NCBI GenBank assembly: GCA_033980235.1
Contig: CM067067.1
Span: 1,364,001 to 1,428,000, forward strand
DNA length: 64,000 nucleotides
Direction: 5' to 3'
Origin: Diadema setosum
Lineage: Eukaryota > Echinodermata > Echinoidea > Diadematoida > Diadematidae
Shown in pieces: positions 1 to 12,494 of the stretch. The notes beneath the pieces are model-generated. The model was not told the origin of the DNA. It saw nothing but the letters and a program-made list of their open reading frames with translations, and did no database searches. Position 1 is the first letter of the stretch. Each line of letters opens with the position of its first letter. Made by a program: the position numbers and the translations under genes.

Positions 1-837
1 ATGCCGAAATATAAATTAAAATGCTATGATACAGGAATGATAAGCTAGCCCAGAATAAATTTCGTGTGTTACTTACAAATAACAACTTTGCTTAAACAAT
101 CTCTTAAATGAATATATGGAAGAAGCTGATCTAATTGAATGATCTAGCCTGTTCCATTCAAGTTCAGAGGATACGATTGGGCTGCACTTGTGACAATCAG
201 AGCGAAATCTTGGCACACGTAGATTTCCACTGTCTATTAGCCTTGTATGATGTTCATGTACATCAAGTGCACCTGAAGGTGCGAAGGTGCTAAGTTATGG
301 ACGCATATTATCATAACGCGACTGAACTCAAAACGTCGTGTCGTCCATTTAAGACTTTTGAATAAATCAGCTAGTATTCTTACAAACAAACAAACAAACA
401 AGCAAACAAACAAACAAAAAAATCAGTGTTTAACTATTCAATCGTTTCTCTTCATCAATTCAATAAAGGGTGCTAGGCCATGTGCTCGGGCATTGGAGGG
501 AGGGATCGAGTATAGGAATATATTGCCAGTCGCAATGCTTATTTAGACTGAGGATAATGATAAAGATGCTGGAAAACTTTGAAAGAGATTTCGTGAAGTT
601 GTTGTTGATGGATTGATGACATGAAAAAAAAAGCATTGATAGTGGTGGAAGATTTATTGCTTGTGGTGATATGTATACGATGGTAATACGAGTGATAATC
701 GTGGTGATGATGATAAGATGATATCCAGTTGTGAAATGATAGTAATGGTGTTTATGGTCGTGCATGGTAATCTAATAAAAGCAATGATGGTAGTGATGAT
801 TGGTTGATATATCAAGTGGTACCGTTGTACACATTGA
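1..837. other. Non-coding stretch, no gene seen
   Basis: No reading frame here resembles a protein. A short CAAA-type run lies at about 387-420, and TGGTGATGATGA-like simple sequence at about 600-830. Nothing else is supportable. Confidence 0.6.
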
Positions 838-1275
838 GACTTGAACTGGTATCAACTGGGAACTTCAACTCGTATCAACTTATAATAGACCAGTAGCCTT
901 CATTTGGTATCAACTGCATGGTACAAAATGACACTTGAACTGGTATCAACTAGTACCATGCAGTAAAACTTCAACCGACAGAAACTGTTACCAACTGGTA
1001 CAGTGATATGTACTTGAACTGGTATTACAACTGGCCATCAGTAGACTTTTACTGGTTTCAACTGGTATAAACTCGTACCAGTATGTTTAAACTGGTATCA
1101 ACTGGTACCAGTACGTCTTCAACTGGTTTCAATTAGAATTGCTCATTTTGTGACTGGAAAGTTGGAGTTACCTTGCTGGTTTCAACTGGAACCAGTTGAA
1201 ACCAGTTAAGGCCAGTTAAGACCAGCTAAAACCAGTAACGACAGTTAAAAAGCTTACTGGTTTACTGGTTTTTTA
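838..1275. repeat. Degenerate CAACTGGT/ACCAGTTG minisatellite
   Basis: The words GGTATCAACTGGTACCAGT and AACCAGTT recur many times in both orientations over about 430 bp. Spacing is irregular and many units carry substitutions. The unit is partly self-complementary (ACCAGT/ACTGGT). It looks like an old, decayed tandem array rather than a coding or clearly regulatory block. Confidence 0.75.
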
Positions 1276-1278
1276 CCT

Positions 1279-1828
1279 GGGAAAGGAAACCAAAACCCAA
1301 AGAACAGTATGGATTGAGTGAACGGAGCAACATAAGCAGTAGTATCAGTGAAAGTTTGAGGAAAAATCGGACAATCAAAAGTTATTCGTTTTTATATTTT
1401 GGTGTTGTAATCACTTAATAAAGAGACTACTAGAGACCATGGCGTCTTTAGTGGACAGCAATGTAAAGAAAATATGAAGAGAATTCCACACAAAAAATCA
1501 ATAAAATTACACATTCCCTCAATTTAATTGATACTGACATAATTTATGTTGAGGGTAGTAATCATTCCCCCTACTTTCTGAAAGTGGTTAATCAAATGCT
1601 CTTCCATTATACTCAAGAAGAGTGAAAACATGTTTGTTTTCTTTATATTTTCTTTATGTTGTTGCCCACACATGACGTCATGCAGCCAGTGACGGTTCCA
1701 ACATCAAAACGTTAAAAATTTATAACTTTTGCATCGATTGCCCGCTTTTCCTTAAACTTTCAGTGATGTGTATACTCATGTTGCTGCTTTCACTCAATCC
1801 ACATTTCTTTTTGGGTTTTGGTTTCCTT
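1279..1828. mobile_element. Palindromic inverted-repeat element (MITE-like)
   Basis: The left end (GGAAACCAAAACCCAAAG... then GGATTGAGTGAA) is repeated as reverse complement at the right end near 1790-1828. Inner arms also match (CAGTGAAAGTTTGAGG against CCTTAAACTTTCAGTG). The inner sequence resembles the element at 51464-52020 (CGGACAAT...AAAAGTTAT, ATGACGTCATGCA). No transposase frame is present, so it is non-autonomous. Target duplications are unclear. Confidence 0.65.
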
Positions 1829-2690
1829 CAATGATGGTCGTGGTGGTAGAAATGACGATGGTACGTGATAAGAAGGACTATAGGGTTGGCAATGATAAAG
1901 TGAAAATCAAAAAAATTATTGATAGAGCAATTCAAACCGTGATACTAGATTAATTTTGTACATGTATGGACTGGAAAAATGAATAGAATTTGTTGGAAAT
2001 AGCACATCTTTTGATTTTTGGCCGATCCAAAATGCCCTTTTCAAGCTGATTAAATTAAACTATTTATAGAGAGATTATCGATTAAAATCGATTAAAATCG
2101 ATGATTACTATAGCTCTCCCCCCCCCCCCCCCCCACAGTTTCTCTTCCCTCCCCCATCTTCATCTTGGATGTTATATTATTAATGAGAATGTAATCATAT
2201 ATCTTGATATACATGAACCTGAACTAAAAAGGAGCCTATACTACGCCTTTCTGAATCATCGTGAAGTTGGAGGATAAACCCAAATTAACCCAGTAGTTCA
2301 TCCATGTTACCCAAGACCCAATGCCCACGTCGAATCTGATTTTGTGGGGCTTAATAAACACGATCAATGTTAATAACAATAGCATATCGCTGCAGCTGTT
2401 GGCCTAAATATAATACTCTGATTATAATTTATTCCAAGCTTCAATTAGATTTCCAATTTACTTTTTTGCAAGATATTGATTATAATTTATTCCAAGCTTC
2501 AATTAGATTTCCAATTTACTTTTTGCAAGATATTGATGACAACGTCGAGTTTGCATGCATCCTAGAAACGCAAGTCTTGCGAGACACAGGAAAAGTGTCA
2601 GCAGACGGCGAACAAAACCACAGAAATACCACCTAAGGCAAAGGCGAACGCGATGCCGATGACATGTGAAGTGGAAACCACGCGCGCACA

Positions 2691-2733
<43 letters not shown>

Positions 2734-2734
2734 G
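2691..2734. repeat. (CA)n microsatellite
   Basis: Nearly uninterrupted CA dinucleotides. Valine/cysteine-rich open frames across it are artefacts of the repeat. Confidence 0.95.
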
Positions 2735-3824
2735 CATCACATACCCATATACCCATAAACCCGTTGTTATGTTTCTGTTTGAAGGACGGCGTCCCATTCC
2801 CACATTGTAATTTGATTCTGTAGTTAGCAGACGACCATGCCAATGGTACTGTGTATATACAGTACAAACTCAACGCCTAACTGCCCAAGTCATGCGAAGT
2901 CCACGCACATGCGTACAAAAACCAACTTGTGCACCGATAGTCTTTGCTCAAGTGACACAATTGGCAATTTCGACGCGTTAGGGTTACGGAAAAAAAAATC
3001 GCCAGCGGGTCAACGTACAGACGTGACGCCTTGACGTACGGTTGCGCTCGGCGGCACGTCCTTCTCGTTCACCCAATCGAAAACTCCCTACAGTCAGCTG
3101 ACGGTGGACGGAGATTCTGATGTCGATGATTTAGATTTGTTAGTCTAGACATCTAACTTACAATATTCTAACGTTAACATGATTGATAAATTTACAAATT
3201 TACAGAATTAGCAGAATGCGTCGAGTTCTTAACATATTTTCTAAGTCTTCTGGTATCGATCTAACATACATGAAAAGAACCATAGATATGAAAGTCTTGT
3301 CAGCTGCTTACCAATCCACCGTATTGAGACTGAGGCTGAGCCATGTTTCACCGATTGTATGCTATTGAGTATTGTCAGACAGTTGCTGTGCCTGTGGATA
3401 AGAGCGTGGCGTTGCGTTGCGGGTGCAGTGCATGCAGCATGCAGCTAGCACTCGGCAGTGTCTTTGCTTTGAGCAGGTCGACCAAGCAAATATGAAGCGT
3501 TTCAAAACAGCAATACAGCACCACAGTAGAATTTAGGTCCTTGCCAGCTCGATTCTTTCTTGCGCACTGCAAGTGGCCCCAAGTGGCATATCGTGTGCCA
3601 CTATTGAGTCCCAGTCTTGGTATCAGCGATCACTACTTCTCCGCTTTATTTCGTTCAGCGTTTCAGTCAGTTTCACCCGGTACCACTCATTTGCATTGCA
3701 TTGTCCATAGCGGGCCAAGTGCGTGCTGTGTGAGGGGCTAGACAATTCGACCTAAAAAAAACTTGACCCTAAAAATTCCGACCCAAGCCCTGCACAACTA
3801 AACTTGACTCCACTCAAGTTGCCC
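2735..3824. other. Non-coding stretch with locally higher GC
   Basis: About 2560-3120 and 3390-3700 have more GC and CpG than the surroundings and could include a promoter or unannotated exon. I see no splice-consistent or family-like reading frame. Confidence 0.4.
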
Positions 3825-3844
3825 TATGTTGTTGCTGTTATTGT

Positions 3845-3876
<32 letters not shown>

Positions 3877-3990
3877 TTGTTGTTGCTGCTGCTGCTGCTA
3901 TTGCTGTTGCTGTTGTTGATGTTAATGATAATTCATAATTAATGATGATGATGCTGTTGCTGTTATTGATGGGTTGTTGTTGTTGTATGC
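3825..3990. repeat. (TTG/CTG)n trinucleotide-rich tract
   Basis: Long runs of GTT/GCT triplets (TTGTTGCTGCTGCTG type) with interruptions, ending in an ATGATGATG section. Imperfect trinucleotide repeat. Confidence 0.9.
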
Positions 3991-5363
3991 CGGAGGACAA
4001 CTCGAACCAAACTATTTGTCACCACTTTGTTTGTTTGTGTGTGTGAGTGTTTTTTTTTTCTTTTCTTTTTAGAATAACGCTTTTCCAGATTAGAAAAGTG
4101 GTGTTAAAAGACACTTTCCTGCCCTGAGAATGAAAACGAAACGGCTTTCTCTCTATACACGACAGCCATCATGGCAGCTGCATTCGGTTTGGGAAACATA
4201 TTTTGTCAAAGTTGATAACAATGATGACAGGAGTGTCAAGGAGTGCAGTGGTTTATGATTATAGATTCGCGTTCGACTGTCATAATAGTATCCACATCAA
4301 TGTTTATGATACTGATATCCATAATATATGACAATATTTTGGTCACTGATTTTTGAGTACCAATACCAATCCCGGATGTTTCATGTTGATATTTTCACTC
4401 ACTCATGACAGAAAAAATAATTTGTTCATATCCTGGCACAGCTACAGAGTAAAAACAACCGGCGTCTTTCTAATACACATTTCTAGATGATGGGATGATT
4501 ATGTTTTGCATTTATGTTGAAATTTAGCCTGCTAAAGAACAATAAGTATGACACTGCACAACAGTGAATGTTTGGTTAAATAAAAGCAAATGGGAGTTAT
4601 GAAATTTTGCACAACAGTTTTTGAACTCTGAGTTGATATGAATGATATATTATATGGTGAGGTATAATGATCGATGCCATCACCTCACAATATTATTGCT
4701 TTGCATTAATTGTCTACAAAAAAGAAATGCCGAAAATTATTTTTGCTGGAAGAAAGTGAATCAATGTCTTATTCCTGGTTGAATCATAAAAGAATAATGA
4801 TCAGTTAATATCAGGATTTGAGACTGTACAAACTGCACAGCAAGTTGAAAGTTGATTATCAATTTATTATTTGATAGTCATATTGACTGGCAAGAATATT
4901 TCTACGCCTTATTTTCGGACTATAACTTATTGTTCCCGAATTTCCCTCGCGTTTGCGGTCGGTCGTAAAACCATCCTTTTTTTTTTTTTTTCTACTGCAC
5001 TGACATTTAGGTCTATATGTAGTATTTCAAAACAGAATATATTGTGTGCTACATTTTCATGTGTTAATAGGTATTCCTAACTATTTTCCCTCTGAAAGTG
5101 ACAGCTGACAAAAATAATTCATATACTCGACTTCGTAAGTTATGTTTTCATGAGTCACACAAACTCTGGCATGTAACATTGCGCCGGGCGGCTCTGTCAA
5201 ACTGAAGCGGGTTTAATATCACTGTCCAATGGGAATATTCCGCCTTCAAGCACTGTGAATGTTTCACTATTCGATGTGTTCCTTGAAAAGCAGTTTACTT
5301 TTATATATCGAAGGCCCCTTGAAAGCCAGAGCAATAACGCGGGCACGCGGGAAAGCTCGCCAA
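3991..5363. other. Non-coding stretch, no gene seen
   Basis: AT-rich unique-looking sequence with poly-T runs near 4050 and 4979. No frame here shows a recognisable protein or paired splice sites. Confidence 0.5.
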
Positions 5364-5390
5364 CCAAAGAGGTTCTAACAACCTCTTTGG
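5364..5390. other. Perfect short hairpin
   Basis: CCAAAGAGGTT is followed after a 5-base loop by its exact reverse complement AACCTCTTTGG (11-bp stem). It lies in a GC-richer patch (about 5330-5410). No U-run follows. The function is unknown. Confidence 0.6.
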
Positions 5391-5567
5391 CTCCAACCCG
5401 CGGCCGCTCGTCAACATTTTCCCTATCACAAACCCGACTCTGCAATGGACAACTCGATCTGGTCGAGTTATCCTCTGGTCGAGTTGTCTAGGACGCCTTG
5501 TCCCGCGAGGAAAAAGCATGGCTGTGAATGCATACGGCACTGAATGCATGCTGCGCCTGCTGCCACC

Positions 5568-5603
5568 ACACACACAAACACAAACACACACACACGCACA
5601 CAC

Positions 5604-5634
<31 letters not shown>
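5568..5634. repeat. (CA)n microsatellite
   Basis: CA-dinucleotide tract with a few interruptions. Cys/Val-rich frames on the minus strand come from this repeat. Confidence 0.95.
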
Positions 5635-5640
<6 letters not shown>

Positions 5641-5964
5641 GGTACAAACGTTGAGGGCGCAGTACAGTATGCACCGTAGTCGTGTAAGCACCAGTGGTAA
5701 TACTAAATAGTTCAGAGCGCTTTTACTTTCGAGAAAGTTGTTTTCTATAGTTTGATTATACGTAAATTACTAGCAAATTCGTTTCTGTTCGGTCTAGAAC
5801 ATTTCAAGGATTTCTTTGATATTTCAAAATGTGCACAGATATCTCAATGATTACACGACACTAGTATCGCTTGATTGCATGGTTATTTTTTCCAAAAGCA
5901 TTTTTGTTTTTAGCAAATTCATACATTAGGATGCTTTTGAAGAAAGATTTTTTTTCTTTTTCAG

Positions 5965-6138
5965 CACTCTAAAAACACAAATGTTGAATTAGCATTCAAA
6001 AGGGCCGAGGAGTGACAACATTTTCAAAGTGTTGGTTTTCCTGCTAGATTCAACATTTAAAATGTTATCTTAAAAGCTGGATGCAACACTTCAAAAATGC
6101 TGTCACTCCTCGGCCCAACATTTGCGTTTTTAGAATGA
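5965..6138. mobile_element. Short terminal-inverted-repeat element (MITE)
   Basis: The left end CACTCTAAAAACACAAATG matches the reverse complement of the right end (CATTCTAAAAACGCAAATG). An inner inverted pair GGGCCGAGGAGTGACA / TGTCACTCCTCGGCCC strengthens the fold. It is 174 bp with no coding capacity. Confidence 0.75.
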
Positions 6139-6255
6139 GGCTATCGTATCTTCAAGCTATTTGCTTCTGTATCTGTATGGTTTAGTCAGCAAAATGTCCG
6201 GGAAGACACATCCACGCTAACTTGTAGAGAAGCACTACGTGTGGATAGAGCGCGA

Positions 6256-6681
6256 CTATTGAAATTGCATCAAATTTTGCTTGAACAGGGACAATGATGG
6301 GCATTGAACCACTGCGTTGGGGAGTTGGTTCCAGTCTTTAACAGTCGTTATGAAGAAGGAATCCCGGAAAACTGTAGCTCTGTGTCGTTGTTGAATAAAT
6401 TTTTGATTATTGCCTCTGGTGTCACGTGCGTTGGGTTGGACATAATTATATAGGGGGACGTTGACTAAACCGTTTTTCATTTTGTACAACATGCAAAGCC
6501 TCTGATGCTTTCTTCTTGTCTGGAGCGATTCCCAGCCCAACTCGGATAATGCCCTTGTAACAGATCCCTCTTCCCTGGTATAGGTGTTCGTGCAGAATCT
6601 GGCTGCCTGCCGTTGGATTCGCTCGAGAGAATTAATGGAGTGTTTAGTGGTAGGGTCCCATTTGAGGACAGCCTTCTGCAT
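6256..6681 (-). pseudogene. Non-LTR retrotransposon ORF2, C-terminal fragment
   Basis: The frame contains the usual sequence after the reverse transcriptase of CR1/L2/jockey-like elements: an N-terminal KWDPTTKHSIN...LERIQRQAARF block, then LSELGWESLQTRRKHQRL, LYKMKNGLV and a terminal VKDWNQLPNAVV...SLSLFKQNL block. Family knowledge: these blocks mark the last ~140 residues of ORF2. No catalytic RT residues remain. The expected upstream EYASSVWDP-type sequence is lost, so the copy is 5'-truncated and dead. This is a strong family-level call; the exact clade is not determined. Confidence 0.85.
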
Positions 6682-7639
6682 TCATATACCACAATACGTT
6701 GTGCCGAAATCCAGTCAGATCACTGTTTGCTCCATTAACCCTTTGTATGCCATAGCAATTACCCGTCAATTGTGCAAAATTTATGCACCTTTGACCCATC
6801 GGCAAAGAAAGGGTTTGCTTGAATGGCTCCAAATCGACGTGTTTTGTTTTGAACTGAACTTGAAACTGAACATTATTCTGTTTCATAAAAAACATAACAT
6901 TTTGTACGAAAACAAACAGAAATCAGAGAACGAATGTACAAACATGCAATACGTAGAATCACAAACGAAATATAGAAAATACAACACAAAGATCTGTCAT
7001 TTTACTTCCCAACAAAAAGAAGGTGAAGCGATATTGTTTTGCAGTCACAAAACGAAAAATGAAAATATAACAAAACAGAAATACATTTTGATGCTGGAAT
7101 TTGATGATATAGTGATTAATCATGATACATGTTGTATCTAAAACCAACAGAGAATAAAAACAATACATATATATATATAATCATCGTGCATGTATTCTTC
7201 AATGTGAGATTCTTCTTAAAGGTAGTATAGTAATGGGAGAACATACTGTATCTATTAAAGAATTCCACAGAGCGGGTATACAGTACGTCTGAGTGTGTGC
7301 ATTATATCACTTGATATATTTTATATACTTTAAACAATGATATCTAAAACTAGTTCGTGTGTTATAACTTTAAATCTGATCATTTAATTTAAACGTACCA
7401 ACAAATCTTACGTAACAAACTTATTTAATGCTGAAACATATACCTAAAACTTATAAAATTATACAATTGATGATGTGATATATTCAAAACAAAATCCAGT
7501 CAGATCATTGTTTGTTCCATTTTCCTGAAAATCTCCAAATCAACGTGTTTTAGTTTCTTTTTTCAATCTTAACAGTCCACTGTACACACGAATTTCAGCT
7601 ATGTTCAGTTATGTACAGAGTGTAATATGCCTTATTGTT
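6682..7639. other. AT-rich non-coding stretch
   Basis: Long frames between 6584 and 7168 on both strands show no domain and overlap one another, so I treat them as chance. Two similar pieces (CAGTCAGATCACTGTTTGCTCC at about 6711 and its like near 7497) suggest an old internal duplication or dispersed repeat. Confidence 0.4.
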
Positions 7640-7802
7640 TTCGGAAAAATGACAATTTCATTTGTGATATGTATTATGTTTAATACAGAAAATTCTGAAT
7701 AAATTTAATTGGATTGAATTGAATTGAATTGAAATGAATTGAATGGAATTGAATTGAATTGAATTGAATTGAATTGAATTGAATTGAATTGAATTGAATT
7801 GA
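7640..7802 (+). mobile_element. Probable 3' tail of a non-LTR element ending in (GAATT)n
   Basis: AT-rich sequence ending AATAAATTTAATTG runs straight into about twenty GAATT pentamers (about 7706-7801). Non-LTR elements of the CR1/L2 type often end in short tandem units directly after the 3'UTR, so I infer a tail. The pentamer array itself is directly visible. Confidence 0.6.
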
Positions 7803-10250
7803 AGAACTAGTTTCTTACAAGATACCGAAGCATCATGACAAATATCACGGCTCAACAAAAAGTAGGGATAATCCCAATTTATTAAGTCAAAACAACTCAA
7901 AGAATGTGAAATGTTCATTATACATCTCTTACAGTTGTTTCATCATTCACTTTAAATCTATTTTAAAGTGAAAAATCTCTCGTTCTCTTTTTTTTCTCCC
8001 TGTGTTTTAATCACGGGTGATTCTGTGCACTCGAATTTGAAACGCTTGTATGATAGAACTGTCTATTTTATCTGATTGTTTTCTCGTTGAAGGCTTGCGT
8101 CACCTTGACTTCCCGACAACATTATACCGTATGTCCCCCCCCCCCCCCCCCAAAGGAAAAAAAAATGCAACGGCACCATCCTCAACGATAACTTTAAAAA
8201 ATAGTGAATTAATCCAAATACAATTTCAGGGTATGAAACTATAACTTATTACCCACATCTTACACTAAACCCCGTCAAATTTGGTTCAGTGCTCAAAGAG
8301 AATGAGGATTTTTGTAGAGTTTGTCAGAAATCCCTTCTCTCCAAGTTCTGTTCATTCACTTCCAAGAGCATCCAAGTGCTAAACTTGGAAGAATCAGACC
8401 CATGGCATGTTTTACAACGATCCACATTTCTCCGTGACCACTTAACCAAATTTAATGGGCTTTTCTTCAAAATATAGCTAAGATGTTATATTTTAAGACC
8501 CTGAAATAGCATTCAGACAGTTTAGTCATATTGGAAGTTACCAATGCGAGAATCCAATTGTATTTTTTTTTTTGGGGGGGGGGGGGGCATATACTATAGG
8601 CCTGCTCAGCCTTTAGTTCTCGGAGATCGACATTAATTCTCTATGCCGCAACAGAAATGCTACACTGCACTTTTGCATATCCATTGTGTAATAAATAAAA
8701 ACATCATAATATAGCCAGGGCTCAACATTGCGATGGCCCGGTGACCTGGGACAACTGAAAATTGGTGTTGGGCAACCAAATTTTCCTTTTTGTGATCGGA
8801 GCAACTAACATTCAAAATGGATTGTTACCTTTGATTTGCCTTCGCTTTTATTTCTGGTCACTACATGTCTTTCTTTCGGGCCACCCGCAGACAAACAGTT
8901 ATGTCGAAACCTGATGCAGTAGTGACCCTATAATCGATGTGCAATGAGTGTAGTTATGTTTGCATGATTACGTGGCCACTAAGGGCGAGCTGATATGAAT
9001 CTTAGTTAGTGTGACCTGAGAAACAAACAAAAATAGACGAAGTGAACATGTAAGGGCACTTTTCATTGTCCTGCCTCTCTCATTTTTCTTCTATTCTTGC
9101 ACACAACTATAATTTTCACTGCGTACTTATTTGTACCTTATCCGTAGGACGCGTGTGTAAAGTAGATCTTTATATCCCGTCCGAAGAAGCTATATATAAT
9201 TCTTTTCAAAATCCCCCTTTATTTTGTTGCGCAATTACGTGTAAGGTACTAAAATACTAATCACATAAATGTTTCTATACTCGACAACGGTGGAGGTCTA
9301 TTACATTTTTCTTATTTATCTAGTTCTGATATAATTTTTTCATAGTCAGTTCGATTTCGTTGGTCAAAAAATCCCTTTAAAGAATCCATCTTATAAGACA
9401 ACACAAAATACTTTGTCAGTTATGGAGCATGAGGATGATAAATCCCAAACTTTCAAACTTTTTTGTATAAGATGTAATTTTACCTGAGGAGGAGCTTTCC
9501 TTTGAGATGCAATAAGATATCTTTCAGCATGGTATCACTCAAAGACATTCAAGCTCCGCGAGAAGGCGATTTCTCCCTTCACAGTTCTATTCTATCAGTC
9601 ATAATAAATAGAGTCTTCAAACTACAATGTGTACAGTATGATGATTAAAAGGGAAATATCAGACAAACAGAGGAACCAAAGTTTTCAATCAGATCAAATT
9701 TTATTGATGATGTCTCACATTTGTAACCTTTGACTTTGCCAGAGCTGCAAAAACGCAAAAGCAAGTTTATTTGTTTGCTGTTTGCTTGTTTGATTGTTAC
9801 TAGTATTTTGTTTGCTTTTGTTACGTAGATATATCATGCCGTACGTTGTCGAGGTGGGGTTACTAATGATGTGGCCATGCATGTTCGTTGTATTTGTTGG
9901 TTTTGGTCATTCTTTTCTGGGAAGAGTGTGAGCGATTTTTTTTTTTTTCAATGTGATTTCCACCCAGTTAATTCTGTTCTTTTTTCCCCCCTTCAAATCC
10001 AGGAACAACTTGATAATGTGATGATAAGTATGCATGCGATACTCAGTGCCTGAGAGTTTCTAGTATGTGGAAGGGGGGTTCCAAAATACTTTAGTAGCCC
10101 AGTTCACTGACGCGCAGCCTCCGAGTGAAAAGTGATTTGGGAGACATCGAGGGCCATAGTTTTACCCAGAAACTGTGAATTATCAAAAGACAAAAAAGGG
10201 GGAAATGTTAGAGATGAAGTCGTATGGTGGATGCGATGTTGGGGAGGAAT
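7803..10250. other. Non-coding stretch, no supported gene
   Basis: It contains C-run (8137) and G-run (8574) homopolymers and a dispersed-repeat-like piece near 8716-8830 (GGGCTCAACATTG...GGCCCGG). The frame at 8289-8477 has no counterpart in families I know and no flanking splice sites that define an exon. Confidence 0.4.
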
Positions 10251-10278
10251 CCTATGGTGACCGGCGCGATGTCACGTC

Positions 10279-10309
<31 letters not shown>
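10279..10309. repeat. Poly-T run
   Basis: About 30 uninterrupted T residues. Confidence 0.95.
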
Positions 10310-10311
<2 letters not shown>

Positions 10312-10553
10312 CATTTCACAAAGTGCAGTGACCGACGAAGCGGCGCGCGATGTCAGAATAACTACACATTGTACTTTACTTTCAAATTGTTACATTTTAC
10401 ATAGTGCAATGACCTAAGAAACAGCGCGCGATGACGAAATTGCTTTGTGATGTCACAATTGCTTTCGTTAGGAATTCATACATTTCACATAGTGCAGTGA
10501 CATACGAAGCAGCGCGCGATGTCAGAGTCGCTTTGTGATGTCATAATTGCTTT
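10312..10553. repeat. Tandem repeat units, left block
   Basis: Three imperfect units begin with CATTTCACATAGTGCAGTGAC-like sequence at about 10312, 10393 and 10481. Each contains a CAGCGCGCGATG core and, in the last two, GCTTTGTGATGTCA. A further partial unit (11944-12020) lies beyond the retrotransposon that follows, so the array was split by insertion. Confidence 0.75.
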
Positions 10554-11352
10554 GTATATTGTTACATTCGTTAATCTAAAGCAAATTGAAGCCTTCCATA
10601 CAAATTATTGTAAACGGGTGCTAAGATTAAGAAAAACTACAATGAACTGCATGGCCCTTGGTGAGCTTGGGAGATTTGAAATGTCGCGAACAATAAAGGA
10701 AAGAATGGTTAATTTTTGGTTCCGAACTATAAATGGTAAAGAAGTTAAAATATCTACGATTATGTGCAATATCCTAAAGCTTTTACACCAACATGACGTT
10801 TATTCCTCTCCATGGTTACTACACATCCAGAAAATATTAAACGACTTAGGACTGTCGAATGTGTGGCAAGACTATGGACACTTGTCTATTAAGTGGCTGA
10901 GGCCAGCAATTAAACTCAGGCTTTGTGATTTGTATACTAAAAAATGGATGAATAAAGTTAACACTAGCACGCAGTGCATCAACTATAGGATTTTTAAGAG
11001 CTCCTTATCATTGGATTCTTATTTAACTAAATTGCCATGTTTTTATAGAACTTCACTTGCGAAATTTAGGTGTCTTAACCACCGTTTACCTGTAGTTTCT
11101 GGAAGATATAAGGGAATTGAAAGACAAAACAGACTGTGTAGCTTTTGTAACCTGGGTCGGATAGGGGATGAATTTCATTATTTATTTGAATGCCCAAAGA
11201 TGGAGTCATGCAGAAAAAAGTTTGTCAAACCGTATTATAGGATCCGCCCAAATGCATTGAAGATGAATCAGTTATTCAATACAGAATGTAATAAGGAACT
11301 GCTAAATCTAGCTAAATTTTCGATAGAGATAATGAAGATCCATTTAACATAA
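10519..11352 (+). pseudogene. Non-LTR ORF2 C-terminal region with zinc-knuckle-like motif
   Basis: This open frame of up to 277 residues matches the C-terminus of LINE ORF2 proteins: EAFHTNYCKRVLRLRK and CMALGELGRFEMS blocks, a VNFWFRTINGKE block, then FRCLNHRLPVVSGRY and the cysteine/histidine motif CSFCNLGRIGDEFHYLFECP. The reverse transcriptase core is absent. The first ~12 residues from 10519 come from the flanking repeat rather than the element. The frame is uninterrupted, which suggests fairly recent insertion, but without RT and endonuclease it cannot move by itself. Confidence 0.85.
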
Positions 11353-11943
11353 AACTCTAGTATTGTTCCCTTTTTGATATCTTAATTCTGATGTGTATAT
11401 ATACTGTACAGTTGTGTTTCGTCAGTTTTTTCCTTGTTTGTATATATATTTAATTATTTGGATTGTTTTGTTTTGCTTCACACGTTTTTTAAAATCAATC
11501 TCATATTGTAACAGATAGCAATTTTAAATGATAATGCTAATACCCGGTGTTGCCTAGCAGAAATTTTAATCAATATAATCTAAGATTTTTTTTTTTTTTT
11601 AAAAACCCATCTGCATACTTTGATATATTAATTAACCACATACATTCTCAGTCAAGATTTTCATTCATACATACATGCATCTTTTCTATTGTTGTTTTTA
11701 CTATTGATTGTAAATAATGTAAATAGTTTATCAAACGCATTTCGTTCAAGATTTTCGCCAATTATATCAAATGTATATTATCTACTGTGCTTTGCTGTTG
11801 ATTTGTAAATAACGTAAATAGTAGTTATAAATTGTATTTTTCTTCGTTTTTGTGTTATTACTCTGTGCCATGATTTGATTTTCCCCAATACTCTATATTT
11901 GAGTGACATGGGGGAAAACATTGTCATTGTCATTGTCATTGTC
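10554..11943 (+). mobile_element. 5'-truncated non-LTR retrotransposon
   Basis: The element begins near 10554, just inside the tandem repeat, carries the 3' part of ORF2 (to 11352), an AT-rich 3'UTR and a tail of CATTGT units (about 11921-11943). The tandem repeat resumes directly afterwards. The 5' truncation and short-unit tail are typical of target-primed reverse transcription. The exact left boundary is approximate. Confidence 0.8.
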
Positions 11944-12020
11944 ACATTTATTATATACGAAGCATGTGCGTAACGTCCGAATTATTTTGTGATGTCACAA
12001 TTGCTCAGTGACATATATTA
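11944..12020. repeat. Tandem repeat unit, right block
   Basis: ATACGAAGCATGTGCG followed by TTTTGTGATGTCACAATTGCT matches the units at 10393-10553. It is the other side of the array interrupted by the retrotransposon. Confidence 0.65.
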
Positions 12021-12459
12021 AAAAAAAAAATAGTGCCGGCTTCGGAAAATGTCGCAATGGAGTGTCGTCAACATTACAAAATACAGTAATTTAGAATACA
12101 TACTAGTAATCACGTGAAGCTCACCAATCACTAAAGGATTATTTTTTTTTATCTCAAATATAATACCTCATAGTTTTGTACATTGTGTTCGTCACAGAAT
12201 TCTCAAGGACAATATTGTGAGGTTTGGCACCAAACCGAGAGGACAGAATCCCTAACTTTCTGTTATAGGGATCGATCTGCGATACCGATTACTGTACTAC
12301 CGGTTCTTCGTACACATAATAGCCATGATAATTGTGCATGTGCGTCGTACTCCGAGCTAGCTCCGTACGTCCCTTTCCTGTAAAAAGTCAGGCATACAAA
12401 ATTTTTCCTGTGCCGCTTTAAGTGTGCAGTTTTGCGACGAGTGAGACGCTACATTCATT

Positions 12460-12494
12460 ATGGACTCGAAGAAGACGATTGAAATCGAATACTG
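12460..12494 (+). CDS. SELENOW2: SelW2 exon 1 (coding part)
   Basis: Codes for MDSKKTIEIEY plus TG of Cys12, followed by the strong donor GTAAGT at 12495. The frame and the C-x-x-U continuation only make sense when joined to 23027. This ATG is the first in the exon and gives the normal short N-terminus of SelW proteins. Confidence 0.88.

Noticed and set aside
5301..5691. Cys/Val-rich frames (also at 2598-2873)
   Set aside because: Translations of (CA)n microsatellites.
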